Below, piece after piece: positions 1 through 10,405 of a stretch of DNA of 64,000 nt. The first letter of the stretch is position 1. Each line of letters starts with the position of its first letter. Where the stretch lies: the NCBI GenBank assembly GCA_036362985.1, contig JAYGXS010000007.1:6499438-6563437 (forward strand), read 5' to 3'. Source of the stretch: Ligula intestinalis. Its lineage: Eukaryota > Platyhelminthes > Cestoda > Diphyllobothriidea > Diphyllobothriidae. The notes beneath the pieces were generated by a model. That model made no database searches and was not told the DNA's origin. It was given only the letters and a program-made list of their open reading frames with translations. Made by a program: the position numbers and the translations under genes.

Positions 1-60
1 CATCTTTAATATAGAGCAAAATGAACAAAAATTGAGGCCATCTTAAGCGTATTTGCTACA
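1..60 (-). repeat. Left LTR, inner 60 bp
   Basis: Ends in GCTACA at 55-60, exactly like the right LTR at 4946-4951, and differs from it at one base. On the coding strand this is the start (TGTAGC) of the 3' LTR. The gag-pol stop codon (56-58) lies within it. Confidence 0.9.
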
Positions 61-3000
61 CTGCATCCTCCCCGAAAAAAGGAACGCTGTCCTCAGCGTG
101 CACTTCATCCTCCGAATGGTCTGGACTACTTTCTACGGGTACGAACGTCTCCTCTATATCTTCGGGTGGTACCTCGTTGCGTGGGGGTTCGAAGTTACGA
201 TCTGGTTCTGCGGGGCGGCCGCCCAGTTTGCGACGGTTGAAGTGTACCGTAAACTCGGGGCTGAAAGGCCGTTCGTGTCCCTGGATAACGCACGTAGTGT
301 CCGAAATAACTCGGGTAACGGTATATGGGCCGCACCAATCAACTACAAACTTAGACGGCATTCCCTGGGCCACGGAATAATTCCGAAGCCAAACGACATC
401 ACCTACTTCGTAAGGACTTCCATGGGCCAAACGGTCGTAGTGATCCTTTTGACGCCTCTGGGACCCCTGAAAATGTATTCGCGCTTCTTCTGAGGCTATA
501 CGCATCTTATTGGTTAGACTCGTAAGGTAAACGCCGATGGGAACTTCGTTACTATCGCGAGGTACCTGAAGGTCCTCGATAATTCGCATTTCTCGGCCGC
601 ATGTAAGAGCAAAAGGGGTTTGATGGGTCGATGCATGTACCGTGGAGCGATAGGCTAGCATACAGGCCGGTAAGGCATCGTCCCACGTTCGGGGAGCCTG
701 TCTTTCAACGAACGCTTTGAGCAAACCGATGAGGGTTCTATTCGTCCGTTCTACCTGTCCATTACCTTGCGGATGGTACGCAGTCGTGCGAGTTTTATCT
801 ATTCGCAGGTACTTACATAAGTCGCGTATGGTTGTGTTTTCGAACGAACTTCCCCTGTCAGAGTGAAGCTGATCGGGGGCGCCCCATCTACAAATCCAAC
901 CATTAAAAATGGCCTGGGAGACTGTGTCGGCAAAGACATCGGGCAAGGCTACTACTTCAGCCATTTTGGTGAAGAAATCAACCATCACTAAAATGTACCG
1001 ATTATGCCTGTACGACTCGGCTATGGGTCCGATTATGTCGACACCAACGCGCTCGTTGGGATACCCGGTCAATATTGGCTGAAGGGGGGCCCTGTTCAGC
1101 TGTCGCGGTGGCTTAAGTTGATTACATAGGGTGCAGTACCGAATGTAATTCCACACAGAACGCTTTAAGTTGGGCCAGTAATATCTACGCCTGAGTGCCC
1201 ACTCGGTCTTATATATTCCTACGTGTCCTAACTCGGTATGTATCCTCTCTATTACTTCATCTACCATGGAAAGAGGTAGCAAGATACGTCGTGGATACTG
1301 ATCACTATCTCTATAATACAGGACGCCGTTATCCAAAAATAACTTATCCCAAACTGTGTGTAGGCAGCGCGTTTCGTAGCTCTGACCCCTTAACTCGTCC
1401 GTTCTCAACGATCGGGTTTCACTACTTTTTCTATGGTATATCGGCCCAATGTGCGGGTCTTCACGTTGTGCCTGCGCCCACATATAACTTTGGTCATCGT
1501 GAAGCGATATCGCACTTATGTTGATGTCCGTACACGATGGACAATCGCCGTGCGGTCTATAGGGTTTCCTCGATAGGGCGTCCGCATTGTTGTGCAGACG
1601 ACCCGGTCGGTATAAACATTCGTACTCGTAGCCTGCTAGTTGCTCTTGCCATCGTGCGACTTGCCCTTCGGGGTTCTTGAAATTACGAAGCCATGTTAGC
1701 GAGCTATGATCCGTTCTAACTATGAACTTCCGGTACTGTAAGAATGGTCGACATTCTTGAACGAAAAAGATGAGGGCAAGCATCTCTTTCTTAGTCACAC
1801 AGTACCGCCTCTCAGCTCTGCTTAGGGATCGACTTAGGTACTGGATAACACACTCTGTTTTATCAGCTTGTCTTTGTGATAAAACAGCGCCAATCGCGAA
1901 TTCACTTGCATCTGTGTCAAGTATGAATTCTCCCGCCTGTTGACTAACATCGGGGAACGCGAGGATTGGACTGGAACACAAGTTGTCTTTTAAAGTGTTG
2001 AAGCTCGCTGCACATTCGGGTGTCCACTTAAAGCGAACTCCCTTTTGTGTGAGCTTATTTAACGGTGCAGCTATATGTGCATAGTCCTTAACAAACTTCC
2101 TATAGTAGGAAGCGAGACCCGTGAAACTTCTGACCTCAGTCACATTGGTGGGTGTCGGCCACTTGCGGACTTCCGCAACCTTATCTATATCAGTTTCGAC
2201 GCCCGAGGCTGACACGACGTGTCCTAAGAACTTAACCTTATCTCGTAGGAGTACGCACTTCGCCGGCTTAAGGGTGAGACCTGCCTGCTTCAACCCGTCG
2301 AATACCCTACGCAAATTATGCAAATGATCGTCGAAGTCCTTCCCAAGAATAATGATATCATCGAGATACACTAAACAGGTATTCGGTATAAATTGTGCTA
2401 GAACCTGGTTCATGAGCCGTTCGAAAGTACTAGGCGCATTAGCTAGACCAAAAGGCATAGTCTCGAACTCGTATAATCCAGAGGGGACTGAGAAAGCAGT
2501 TTTCTCACGGTCGGACGGCCGGACTTCTACTTGCCAATACCCAGCAGCCAAATCTAACGTCGAGAACACCCGATTACCCGAAAGGGCATCTAACGTTTCA
2601 TCAATGCGAGGTAGCGGAAAGGAATCTTTAGTTGTGACCTCGTTTAACTTACGATAATCTACGCATAATCTTAATGTCCCGTCCTTCTTCATGACTAGAA
2701 CGACCGGAGACGACCAGGGAGAGCTAGATGGCTTAATTATCGTTCGATCAAGCATGTCATCTATCATCGCCTTTAACTGTGTCTGGTAAAACACAGGTAG
2801 TCGTCGAGGCGGAATCTTAATAGGTCGGGCTGTTCCCGTATGTATTTCGTGATGAGCTGCATTGGTTCGGCCGTACGAACGACCGTCCCAATCAAAAATA
2901 TCCTTAAACTCATGAATTAGATTAACTAGCTTCGTCGAGCTAACCAAATCGAGTGAGGATGGGACTAACCCATTAACACATTCGTCTAACTGGAACGTGT

Positions 3001-4372
3001 TAACCTCGACCAGCATACGTGGCGCCTCGATTTTAAAGGGAATTTGAATTCCACAAAAACGTATACAATTAAGATTAAAATCTACTAAACATTCAAAAGC
3101 ATGTAAAAAGTCTGCTCCTAATATACATTTCCAAATGATATCTGGGCAGATAATAAAGGTATGGGTGAACGTTATGTTATCAAACAAAAGCTCTAGTTCT
3201 ACTATGCCATTGTGTCGCAGGGTGTTGCCATTAGCCGTTTTCAGACTAATTTTGGACTTGCTGCAATATCTAACCTTCGCTTGAAGTTTAAGAAATGTTT
3301 CTAGCCTAATAAGGGAGCATCCAGCCCCAGAATCAACTAAGCATGGCAACTTAGAGTTTCCTATAGTAGTATCAATAACTGGGAAAGACTTAGTGGAACC
3401 TATGTTCGTAATACACATATCATTTATCAAAAGGCACTTACCGGATTGTTCATCCTCACCTGGGGTGATCACATGAACACCGGGACTATATGGAGGGCGG
3501 TTCTGTCGCGCCCGTTGCTGTTTCCAATTACCTCGTTGAGAAGGCGGTGGCGGGCCTCGCCAAGTCGGTTGTGGAGGTCCAGTCCATCCAGCAACATTCT
3601 GTTGTGGTCCATGCCAAGGTTGGGAAGGACCCTGCCACGGTTGAGGGAAGCCGTAGGACGGATAGGTTGGCGGCGGAGGATTCATCTGCCACTGAGCCGT
3701 CTGCGTGCCAACTTCGCGAGATCGGCACTGGCTCGTGGTGTAGACACCAACTGTCGTTGGAGGCCGAGGACCGAATATGTCGCGAGTCATCGGTGGGACA
3801 GCGTCACGTTGGGGTACGGCAAGGAAGGCCGCTTCCTCCTGCTGGGCGTACTCTAGGGCCTTCTTGATTGTGGTTGGTTTGTTACGAACAAACTCACGCC
3901 TAACCTCGTCACTAGCTATACCTTCTAGAAAGATGTCTAGAATCTTTGTTTCCAGATCAGTGAAACTGGAGTCTGGGTAGGCTTTGTAGGCTAGCAAGCG
4001 AAGATGGCGTTGGTATTCACCAACTGACTCACCTGCCATCTGTCTCCGATTTCTTAGGGTGTGCCGACTGTTCCATGGCGTCACTGGTACGCCATATTCT
4101 CTTCTAAGCCGCTCAAAGATGGTAACTGGGGTTAGAGCGGCTGTTATGTTGCAGGCCCTTGCTACGACCAGCACTTTGTCATCGACGCAGTCGAGGATGG
4201 CAGCGGATCGGCTCCCTTCATCAATCGTCTCGATGAAGGTCTTCATCCGGCTCTCCCACAGATCGTAGTCGTCTGAGGGGGCGAACCTATTTGGCCGCGT
4301 AGTCCGTGATGCAGGAGAATTCATCTTCTCCATGGCCGCTACAAGACGAGCTAGTAGATCGTCTGCGCTCAT
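56..4372 (-). CDS. Gag-Pol polyprotein of Ty3/gypsy element, open frame
   Basis: About 1438 residues from the ATG at 4372-4370 to the TAG at 58-56. The frame stays open upstream to an ATG at 4519, but that one lies inside the LTR, so 4372 is the better start. In order: a Gag capsid-like region; a proline-rich linker; an aspartic protease with DSGAG (about 3321-3335); reverse transcriptase with LDLAAGYW and YLDD (about 2357-2368); RNase H beginning LDTDASEFAIGAVLS; an integrase with an HHCC zinc region, then VDIIGP, SDRGSSFEN and GNGQVERTN, supplying the D,D,E residues. Gag and Pol are in one frame. I see no CCHC knuckle in Gag and no chromodomain at the C-terminus, which is instead acidic. 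Family assignment is firm; subfamily (for example CsRn1-like) is not tested. Confidence 0.93.
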   Translation of the reverse strand: MSADDLLARLVAAMEKMNSPASRTTRPNRFAPSDDYDLWESRMKTFIETIDEGSRSAAILDCVDDKVLVVARACNITAALTPVTIFERLRREYGVPVTPWNSRHTLRNRRQMAGESVGEYQRHLRLLAYKAYPDSSFTDLETKILDIFLEGIASDEVRREFVRNKPTTIKKALEYAQQEEAAFLAVPQRDAVPPMTRDIFGPRPPTTVGVYTTSQCRSREVGTQTAQWQMNPPPPTYPSYGFPQPWQGPSQPWHGPQQNVAGWTGPPQPTWRGPPPPSQRGNWKQQRARQNRPPYSPGVHVITPGEDEQSGKCLLINDMCITNIGSTKSFPVIDTTIGNSKLPCLVDSGAGCSLIRLETFLKLQAKVRYCSKSKISLKTANGNTLRHNGIVELELLFDNITFTHTFIICPDIIWKCILGADFLHAFECLVDFNLNCIRFCGIQIPFKIEAPRMLVEVNTFQLDECVNGLVPSSLDLVSSTKLVNLIHEFKDIFDWDGRSYGRTNAAHHEIHTGTARPIKIPPRRLPVFYQTQLKAMIDDMLDRTIIKPSSSPWSSPVVLVMKKDGTLRLCVDYRKLNEVTTKDSFPLPRIDETLDALSGNRVFSTLDLAAGYWQVEVRPSDREKTAFSVPSGLYEFETMPFGLANAPSTFERLMNQVLAQFIPNTCLVYLDDIIILGKDFDDHLHNLRRVFDGLKQAGLTLKPAKCVLLRDKVKFLGHVVSASGVETDIDKVAEVRKWPTPTNVTEVRSFTGLASYYRKFVKDYAHIAAPLNKLTQKGVRFKWTPECAASFNTLKDNLCSSPILAFPDVSQQAGEFILDTDASEFAIGAVLSQRQADKTECVIQYLSRSLSRAERRYCVTKKEMLALIFFVQECRPFLQYRKFIVRTDHSSLTWLRNFKNPEGQVARWQEQLAGYEYECLYRPGRLHNNADALSRKPYRPHGDCPSCTDINISAISLHDDQSYMWAQAQREDPHIGPIYHRKSSETRSLRTDELRGQSYETRCLHTVWDKLFLDNGVLYYRDSDQYPRRILLPLSMVDEVIERIHTELGHVGIYKTEWALRRRYYWPNLKRSVWNYIRYCTLCNQLKPPRQLNRAPLQPILTGYPNERVGVDIIGPIAESYRHNRYILVMVDFFTKMAEVVALPDVFADTVSQAIFNGWICRWGAPDQLHSDRGSSFENTTIRDLCKYLRIDKTRTTAYHPQGNGQVERTNRTLIGLLKAFVERQAPRTWDDALPACMLAYRSTVHASTHQTPFALTCGREMRIIEDLQVPRDSNEVPIGVYLTSLTNKMRIASEEARIHFQGSQRRQKDHYDRLAHGSPYEVGDVVWLRNYSVAQGMPSKFVVDWCGPYTVTRVISDTTCVIQGHERPFSPEFTVHFNRRKLGGRPAEPDRNFEPPRNEVPPEDIEETFVPVESSPDHSEDEVHAEDSVPFFGEDAV
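61..76 (-). other. Possible polypurine tract for plus-strand priming
   Basis: On the minus strand the bases just before the 3' LTR read GGGGAGGATGCAG, purine-rich and abutting the LTR start. This is where a polypurine tract is expected. It is imperfect (T and C interruptions) and is also coding. Confidence 0.4.
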
Positions 4373-4373
4373 A

Positions 4374-4391
4374 TCGCACCGTATGCCACCA
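4374..4391 (-). other. Putative tRNA primer-binding site
   Basis: Three bases after the 5' LTR end, the minus strand reads TGGTGGCATACGGTGCGA. It begins with the TGG that pairs to a tRNA CCA end, and lies just upstream of the gag ATG. The matching tRNA was not identified. Confidence 0.55.
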
Positions 4392-4394
4392 ATT

Positions 4395-4951
4395 TGTAGC
4401 GAACCGAGACGACCGATGGGCGATTTCGTGCGACTATAACCCGAAACAGAACAACGAATGCGATTAGCAGATGAAAACGACCGAACCGAACCCAAAGAAG
4501 AACAAGACTGTTTAAACAAAGACTGCTACTCTTAAACTTTACTACTATTTGAAGGACTACTTTATTAGTCCTGGCTACAATAATCGGAACAATCAGGAGA
4601 ATCGTCCTTTGGCGGGGCTGATTGACTGTCCTGGTCCTGGTCCTGGTCCTGGGATGACTTCTGGGAGACGTGTGGAGGTGTCCGCCGGGAGTGATGATCA
4701 ACCTTCAATAGGGCCGTCTATATATAGTAAGAGACAGCAGGATTAAGTCTATATTATAGAAGATAAACCAATGGGAATGCTTAATTTATACAATAGCCAA
4801 TAGCATAAACTCGCCGACATAAAATAGCCGATCAGTTAGCCAATAGGATTATTTCCGCCTGAAATAACCAAGTCGTGACACAGTACGCCGCCATCTTTAA
4901 TATAGAGCAAAATGAACAAAAATTGAGGCCATCTTAAGGGTATTTGCTACA
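4395..4951 (-). repeat. Right (5') LTR, 557 bp
   Basis: Bounded by the perfect 6-bp inverted ends TGTAGC (4395-4400) and GCTACA (4946-4951). Its last 60 bp repeat at 1-60. It should hold the element's promoter and polyadenylation signal. The internal boundary is inferred from the inverted ends and the primer site, because the rest of the left LTR is outside the window. Confidence 0.85.
4630..4652. repeat. TCCTGG hexamer run inside LTR
   Basis: About four tandem TCCTGG units. Short arrays like this often vary in copy number between LTRs. Confidence 0.8.
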
Positions 4952-5295
4952 AGAGTTAACGCGAAAGAGGGAACAGAGGCCCGCTGCGAGTCTTCTGACC
5001 CAAAGAAATGTCAAGTTCGCTAACTGACATCTCTCCGTATACGAAGTTGTAGATCGAGGAAAGGCGAATGTTTTGCGAGTTAATACCCTCTGTTCATTTC
5101 CAATCTTACCACGGTCAGAAGCATTCATTAGACCAAAGAGGGGACAGCAGTATTCTAGGATGGGTAAAACATATATGCCATAAAGTTTTAACTTTATTTC
5201 CAGCAGGAAGAAATTTTGTGATATAAAACCACATATCTGTGCAGCCTTCGCAGATATTCGATCCGCATATGGCGACAATGCTAGTTTCCTAGTGA
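4952..5295 (-). pseudogene. CR1-like reverse transcriptase C-terminal fragment, cut by the gypsy LTR
   Basis: The minus strand encodes SPYADRISAKAAQICG, YVLPILEYCCPLFGL and LTFLWVRRLAAGLCSLFR. This is the post-catalytic part of a CR1/Jockey-type RT and matches the copy at 44787-45335 (PILEYCCPFFGL, FLWVRRLEAG). Homology stops exactly at 4951/4952. The final residues CSKYP of the open frame come from the LTR start, so the gypsy element inserted here. Confidence 0.85.
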
Positions 5296-5755
5296 ACTCA
5301 AGACAAATGCAATAAGTTCATTAGATAAAACGTCAAAAAGTCCACCCTTCCTATTCTTGCGGTAAATTATATTAAAGGAAACCCGACAAAAAATCTTGAA
5401 GATGCACTATATCTTATATGCGACTCTTGAATCTGTTTTATATTTGAAGAGACCTAAAAAACGATAATCATGAATTTCATACATCCAATCAACTGAATAA
5501 GTCAACTTGAAATCAATTACTTAATGTTGTAGGCAGGCATTTTTTCTTAGGATTCCCAGTACTAGTTGGCTCTTGAAGTTTAGTACTTGTTGAATGATCG
5601 TGGAACATATAATCCATTTGAGATTTATCGTTAGCTAGTTCGTCTGTGCCAGATGAACTCTTTATTCAGTCGATTGACAGATTCAGTACTCTTAGAATGT
5701 AATGTATGCAAGGATGGTATATTACACGTTGAACAGAGTAAATAATTGTGCCGTG
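5296..5755. other. No gene recognised
   Basis: AT-rich sequence without a convincing frame or repeat match inside the window. It may be flanking DNA between two CR1-like fragments. Confidence 0.5.
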
Positions 5756-6105
5756 GAATTTAGTGAATTCGTTGAATTGTCTCGGATGGATTATCTACGG
5801 AGTCATCCCTTTAAACTGCAGAGGGAGCCAGCATTCGACGGAACGCCTTCTCACAGGGTCTTCGGAGCGATGAACAGACTCCTTGATGAGGTAGTCCTCT
5901 CAGAAACTGTTGAAACTTTTAAAAACAAACTTGATTCTCGTTTTCTGAGAAACTGTGACAGATATAATGAACAGCAGTGGTTTGCAACTGGCTCACACCT
6001 ATCGCTGACTTTAAGCCTTCATTTGTATTATGCACTAGGATGAACTCCTTTGGAATTTTTTTATAGGAATATGGAGCTCAATGATGAAAGCATTCTTCCG
6101 ATTCG
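5756..6105 (+). pseudogene. CR1-like 3' end fragment (+)
   Basis: Encodes YLRSHPFKLQREPAF..., GAMNRLLDEVVLSETVETFKNKLD, the last residues of a CR1-like RT (normally FSQRVIGAWNGLPE...). It then carries the 3' signature AATATGGAGCTCAATGATG with a stem-loop (AATG/CATT, about 6080-6094). Nucleotide similarity is clear with 53480-53815. The copy is 5' truncated. Confidence 0.75.
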
Positions 6106-6244
6106 AATGGAGGCGCAACTGGTTCCTTACACGGAGGTTCAAAGTGGACCGTAACAAAATTCACAAAAAAATAGGTCACTGGAGTTTATGTACACTAAGG
6201 CACAGAGTCTACTATCCAAGTTAGATGAACTGAAAATGCAAATA

Positions 6245-6682
6245 TCCGATATAATAATAATAAGTTGTATATTTCAGGCCCAATGGGCCTCATCAATAAA
6301 CCAAAAATTCGATAACATTAAGTACTATAAATAATTGGTTGAACAAACAGTATCCACAGTCTATAGCTATAAGACCAGTATAACTGTCTAGAAGCGAATT
6401 TGTTAGATTCGAAAAAAAAGAATATAGCAGTGGCATGCGGAAAGTGAAATTCAAGAAACACACAGATGAGCCACATCGTTATCTATATTCTGATTATGTA
6501 TTCTGATACCCACTGCCTCTGTTAGTAGGGGGGGGGCTTGGAAGCAAACTAATTCGAAGCTGAGCGTGGGGCAGAACAATAGGTGCTAACGAAACATTAC
6601 TGGTATAGACGGGTTCTCAGCACTACGCACCGGGTTCCCAAACCGGTGCGGCATAATAAAACATAGGAAACCCACTAGTTTA
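6245..6682 (-). repeat. CR1-like 3' UTR fragment, second family (-)
   Basis: About 430 bp closely matching 44181-44595. The minus-strand 3' end has a GGCCCATTGGGCC hairpin followed by an AT-rich tail with TTA repeats. Similarity ends after AGTTTAT at 6682 and 44595, so this is a short 5'-truncated copy. At 44 kb the same sequence follows an RT C-terminus, which identifies it as a 3' UTR. Confidence 0.8.
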
Positions 6683-6889
6683 TTTCCCCGGCATTATCTT
6701 TTTAACAGGAAACTGGTTGTCTGAAAACGTTGATACCGCAAAGTGGCGCTTCCCGGATTCAATTTGTTTTGAAGAGGTAAGAGAGAGCGTCAAGGAGGAA
6801 GCGTTATAACTTATGTGAAACATAGACTTCTGGTCTCATAAAAAGCAGAACGGTTTGCTTGCAGTACTGAGGCCCTCTGGCTTACTATA

Positions 6890-9480
6890 AAGGTACCGGA
6901 ATCACCCATTCTATAAATTTTGACTGTTTACCGACCCCCTAGAAGCGATCGCGAGGCGGACGCTGGCCTGCTTGAGCAGTTAGCACGATTATCTACCCGG
7001 CTGGACGTCTTGATTATGAGTGACTTTAATGCTCCGCTCACCAATTGGAGTTCAACACACGCACGTGGTCCGGAGCAAGCCTTCGACTGGCGTTTACTAG
7101 CCCTGACACTCAGTTCGTTTCTCATCCAACAAGTTCTGTTTCCCATCAGGGTGCGTGAGAGGCAGCAATCAAACTGCCTAGACCTGGTACTCACAAATTC
7201 GGAGGACAGCATCGACGAGGTGCGACCTCTACCTCCACTGGGTCGAAGCGATCACGTCGTACTACATTGGGGCTGTTCAATATTATCGGTGCCTGAACAA
7301 CCCACCAGGGTTAAAGGGAATATATGGCGTGGCGACTTCGATAAATGAAGACCGAACTGAACAGCATCAATTGGGAATCGGTTTTTTATCCGATAATATA
7401 GTCGCTGATTGGGAATGCTTCAGTGAGTTATTGCATACTCTCCTCAGTAACCACTGCCCGATTTCACGGAGGAAACCAAACAACAGACCCCTGTGGCTGA
7501 CTCAAGTGCTGAAAAAAGATATTACTAAGAAGGGGAGGCTGTGGAGGAAATCTCGCGCGACTAGGACGCCGGCATCTATTATTGCATAAAAAGCGCAATG
7601 AACCTCGTGAAGCGACTTATCTTCAGGGCACGCAAAGATTTTGAAAAGAATTTACTGAACCGGGCAGTTAAAAATCCTAAGCTATTCTACGGCTACCTAA
7701 GAAAGACCCCCGAGAAACCGAGACCCAGTGCCCCTTCTGAAACCAAGCGCCGAAACAGAAATTACCGAGGATGGAGCAAAACTGAGCATTTCTCACAATT
7801 TTTCAAATCGATCATCCCAATTGAAAGTGATTTCATCCCTACCAACAATGGCTTAGATGATGCTCCAAAGATTAATTTTGTATCTTTCGCAGAAGAAACT
7901 GTCTGTCAAGAGTTGTTAATACTAAATGACTCGAAATCATCTGGTCCTGATGACATTACGCCAAAATTACTGCAAGAACTTGCTCGGGAGCTAGCTAAAC
8001 CACTTTCCATGATTTTCAATGCCTCATTTGATGCTGGTTGTTTACCCACCGTTTGGAAATCTGCAAAGATCACACCGTTGTATAAAGGCAGAAAAAAGGT
8101 CTCCACAAACAATTATAGACCAATCAACCTTACTTCTATCTATTGCAAAATCATGGAAAAAGTAGTAAAGTGAGAGCTGATGCGTTTTTTTAGAGCAGCA
8201 CAACCTTCTATCGGATATGCAGCATGGGTTCCGCAATGCCAGGTCCTGCGTGACAAACTTGCTGTATTGTTTGGAACGCTGGGCTCTGGCAGTTGACGGA
8301 GGAAATCCGCTTCATGTAATCTACATTGACTTCAAGAAGGCATTTGATAGCGTCCCACATCAACGACTTATGCACAAACTCAGCCAAATAGGTGTTCGAG
8401 GAAATCTGATGAAGTGAATTCAAAGCTTCTTACTTGTCCGCTCCCAAACTGTCCATATTGGTGACCAGTAGTCGGCAGAAGTTGCAGTCGAGAGTGGTGT
8501 ACCCCAAGGTTCTGTCCTTGGCCGTATACTGTTCATTATATACGTCAATGACTCCGTCCATGAACTGGACTGCGATGTGGCTATGTTTGCCGATGACATT
8601 AAGATTTGGAACGTCATCAGAAATTCAGCTGACGACGAGTGTTTGCAGATAAACCTAGACCATCTTCAAACTTGGTCTAAAGACTGGCTTTTGCCATTTA
8701 ACGAGAACAAATGCAGTGTCCTACGAGTTAGCCGACCCAGCTCTCAGAACCTCATGGTTTACAGCCTAAATGGCATCCAACTGCAAGAAGTGGACGCGCA
8801 GAAAGGTTTGCGAGTATGGATATCTTAGTTTCTAAAGCCCTCGCTGCACTGCGCAAAAGTAGCTAAGTCTGCGATGTCCGTCCTGTACCTTGTCAAACGG
8901 GCTTTCTGCGCCTTTGATAAACACTGCTTCGCTAAGGTCTTTGGAACATTTGCACGACAGAAACTAGAGTTTGCTATCCAAGCATGGAAACCCTTGACTG
9001 CGAAAGACCTCAGTATCCTCGAGATGGAACAAAGGCGTGCAACTAAGCTTGTGACCGGACAGGGATCATTACCCTATGAAACACGTTTACCAAACCTCGA
9101 CCTCTTTCCTTTAAGTTGCAGGCAGCTACGCGGCAATCTGATGCAAACATTTCGTATAATGCGGGGTCAGGACTGCTCCCTAATGCCTGGTGAATTCTTC
9201 GAGTTGGCTACAACTACGAACTAAAGAGGACATCCTTTCAAACTACGCGTAACAGGGGCCAGACTAGACCTACGAAAGTTCTTCTTTGGTAAAAGAGTGG
9301 TTAAAGCTTGGAATGCTCTGCCCACTTCCGTAGGAGTATTTAAAATTAAATTAGACTGTTTTAGTAGTGCTAACTCTAACACCAGTTAACCGCTGCAAGC
9401 CTACTGCAGACGAAGAAAATATATTATTTCGTATAATATTACTTGCTTCGTTTGAGTAACATTTAATGATGAAAATGTTC
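6890..9480 (+). pseudogene. CR1-like non-LTR retrotransposon, near full Pol, multiply broken
   Basis: Encoded pieces in order: endonuclease C-terminal half (VYRPPRS, LIMSDFNAPLTNW, NCLDLVL, GRSDHVVL; about 6920-7345); a linker with RPLWLTQVLKK and NPKLFYGYLRK (7400-7710); RT fingers (SSGPDDITPKLL, NNYRPINLTSIYCKIMEK; to 8170); RT palm (MQHGFRNARS, IYIDFKKAFDSVPHQRL; 8217-8415); the catalytic MFADDIKIW at about 8583; thumb and C-terminus (LEFAIQAWKPLT, KRVVKAWNALP; to about 9350). Frameshifts or stops occur near 7347, 7588, 8171, 8415, 8826 and 9222, so it is dead. The 5' end is truncated within the endonuclease. It belongs to the same family as 50403-53330. Confidence 0.9.
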
Positions 9481-9955
9481 TTTCCACTGAATTTATCCCT
9501 GTTAATGCAGCTGGATTATGTCGACCATTACCGGATAGTTGCGATCGTGGCGGCTTCTCCTGTTTTCGTCACGTTGATAACGGCTCCGGAAATCGACAAA
9601 TGCGTATCGTGGTCGCAGATCCGATTTTTCGGGATCTTCTCGTGACGTTGCAGTCTCGTCCTCGTCCCCGTATGGCACTTCCGATCTGGATATAAGTATT
9701 GGTGGACCCCCTCACCTGCCGCCAACATTAAAAGCTGCATCCCGGCATATTCTTCAAACAATTTCTCCCACGAGCGACAGTTTTTCTCCTAAAAACCATA
9801 AACTACCTTCCATCTTGTGAATTCTGAGCCATGCCTTAAGAGTTTTTCACTGTTTTCTCTTTTTGTTCGGTTACACCTGCTGGCTCGTGGTAACTGACAT
9901 CATCCCATCTGATTATATTACTTGGAAAAAATAGGTTGCCACCCAGAATTGCTTA
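9481..9955. other. No gene recognised
   Basis: No supported frame. A stem-loop (AACATTT at 9458-9464 with AAATGTT at 9473-9479) just upstream resembles the 3' signature of the CR1-like family, so the preceding element probably ends near 9500. Confidence 0.4.
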
Positions 9956-10080
9956 AAAGACCATCTTTGAAATGTTCGGTATTATCGATGGATTTCTTAA
10001 ATACTGTGTACCGAAAGGGAGTTCAAAGGCGTTTGCCTATATTTCCCTTAATAAATTTACTTGACTTGACTTCCCTTAAC
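9956..10080 (+). repeat. CR1-like 3' terminus with TGACT tail
   Basis: GGGAGTTCAAAGGCGTTTGC, then TATTTCCCTTAATAAA and a TTGACTTGACTT tail. It matches the 53750-53815 terminus, with stem AGGC/GCCT at about 10026-10037. Non-coding remnant about 260 bp upstream of the PSMD1 start codon. Confidence 0.7.
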
Positions 10081-10342
10081 AACGTGACTTAATTACTAGA
10101 ATATCAAATCAAACATATAGGTTGATGAATTACACAAAAAAGGCATCCGTTATTTGACTTGAGTGGATGTGTTTCCATCAAATCTGCTTCCTCAGTGCCG
10201 AATTAGTCTGAAGAACAATAAAAATCAGTTCAATCTTCCGACTCAAAGGTCCGCCTTGCTTAGTCATGATTCCCATATTCAACTTTGGCGCCCTTACAAA
10301 ACAGTTGAGTTGGTAAGGGAGCCTTAATTTGGAAAAGTCGGG

Positions 10343-10405
10343 ATGGCGTTGACCTCAGCAGCTGGCTTCGTTTCTCTTTTGGAAGACAGTAGAGCAGATG
10401 TGAAG
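10343..10405 (+). CDS. PSMD1: PSMD1 exon 1 (start codon)
   Basis: Begins ATGGCG and encodes [20 protein letters not shown] plus K, matching the family N-terminus (TSAAG..SLL). Donor AAG|GTAATC, phase 0. A 33-bp intron follows, very short, as is known for 5' introns of many flatworm genes. Confidence 0.93.

Larger units (their letters stand above)
1..4951 (-). mobile_element. Ty3/gypsy LTR retrotransposon, left LTR cut by window edge
   Basis: The element reads on the minus strand. A 60-bp direct repeat at 1-60 recurs at 4892-4951 with one mismatch (position 48), marking the two LTR ends. The right copy is a complete LTR; only the inner end of the left copy lies in the window. A gag-pol frame with no stop fills the interior. 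Near-identity of the LTR pieces and the open frame indicate a recent insertion. The right edge at 4951/4952 interrupts a CR1-like reading frame, so the element landed inside an older transposon. Missing here: the rest of the left LTR and the target-site duplication partner. Confidence 0.95.

Noticed and set aside
53..493. + strand frame of 146 codons at the left edge
   Set aside because: Antisense of the gypsy integrase C-terminus; no recognisable domain.
4373..4519. Upstream ATG of the gypsy frame
   Set aside because: It lies in the LTR; the primer-binding site and the Gag match favour the ATG at 4372.
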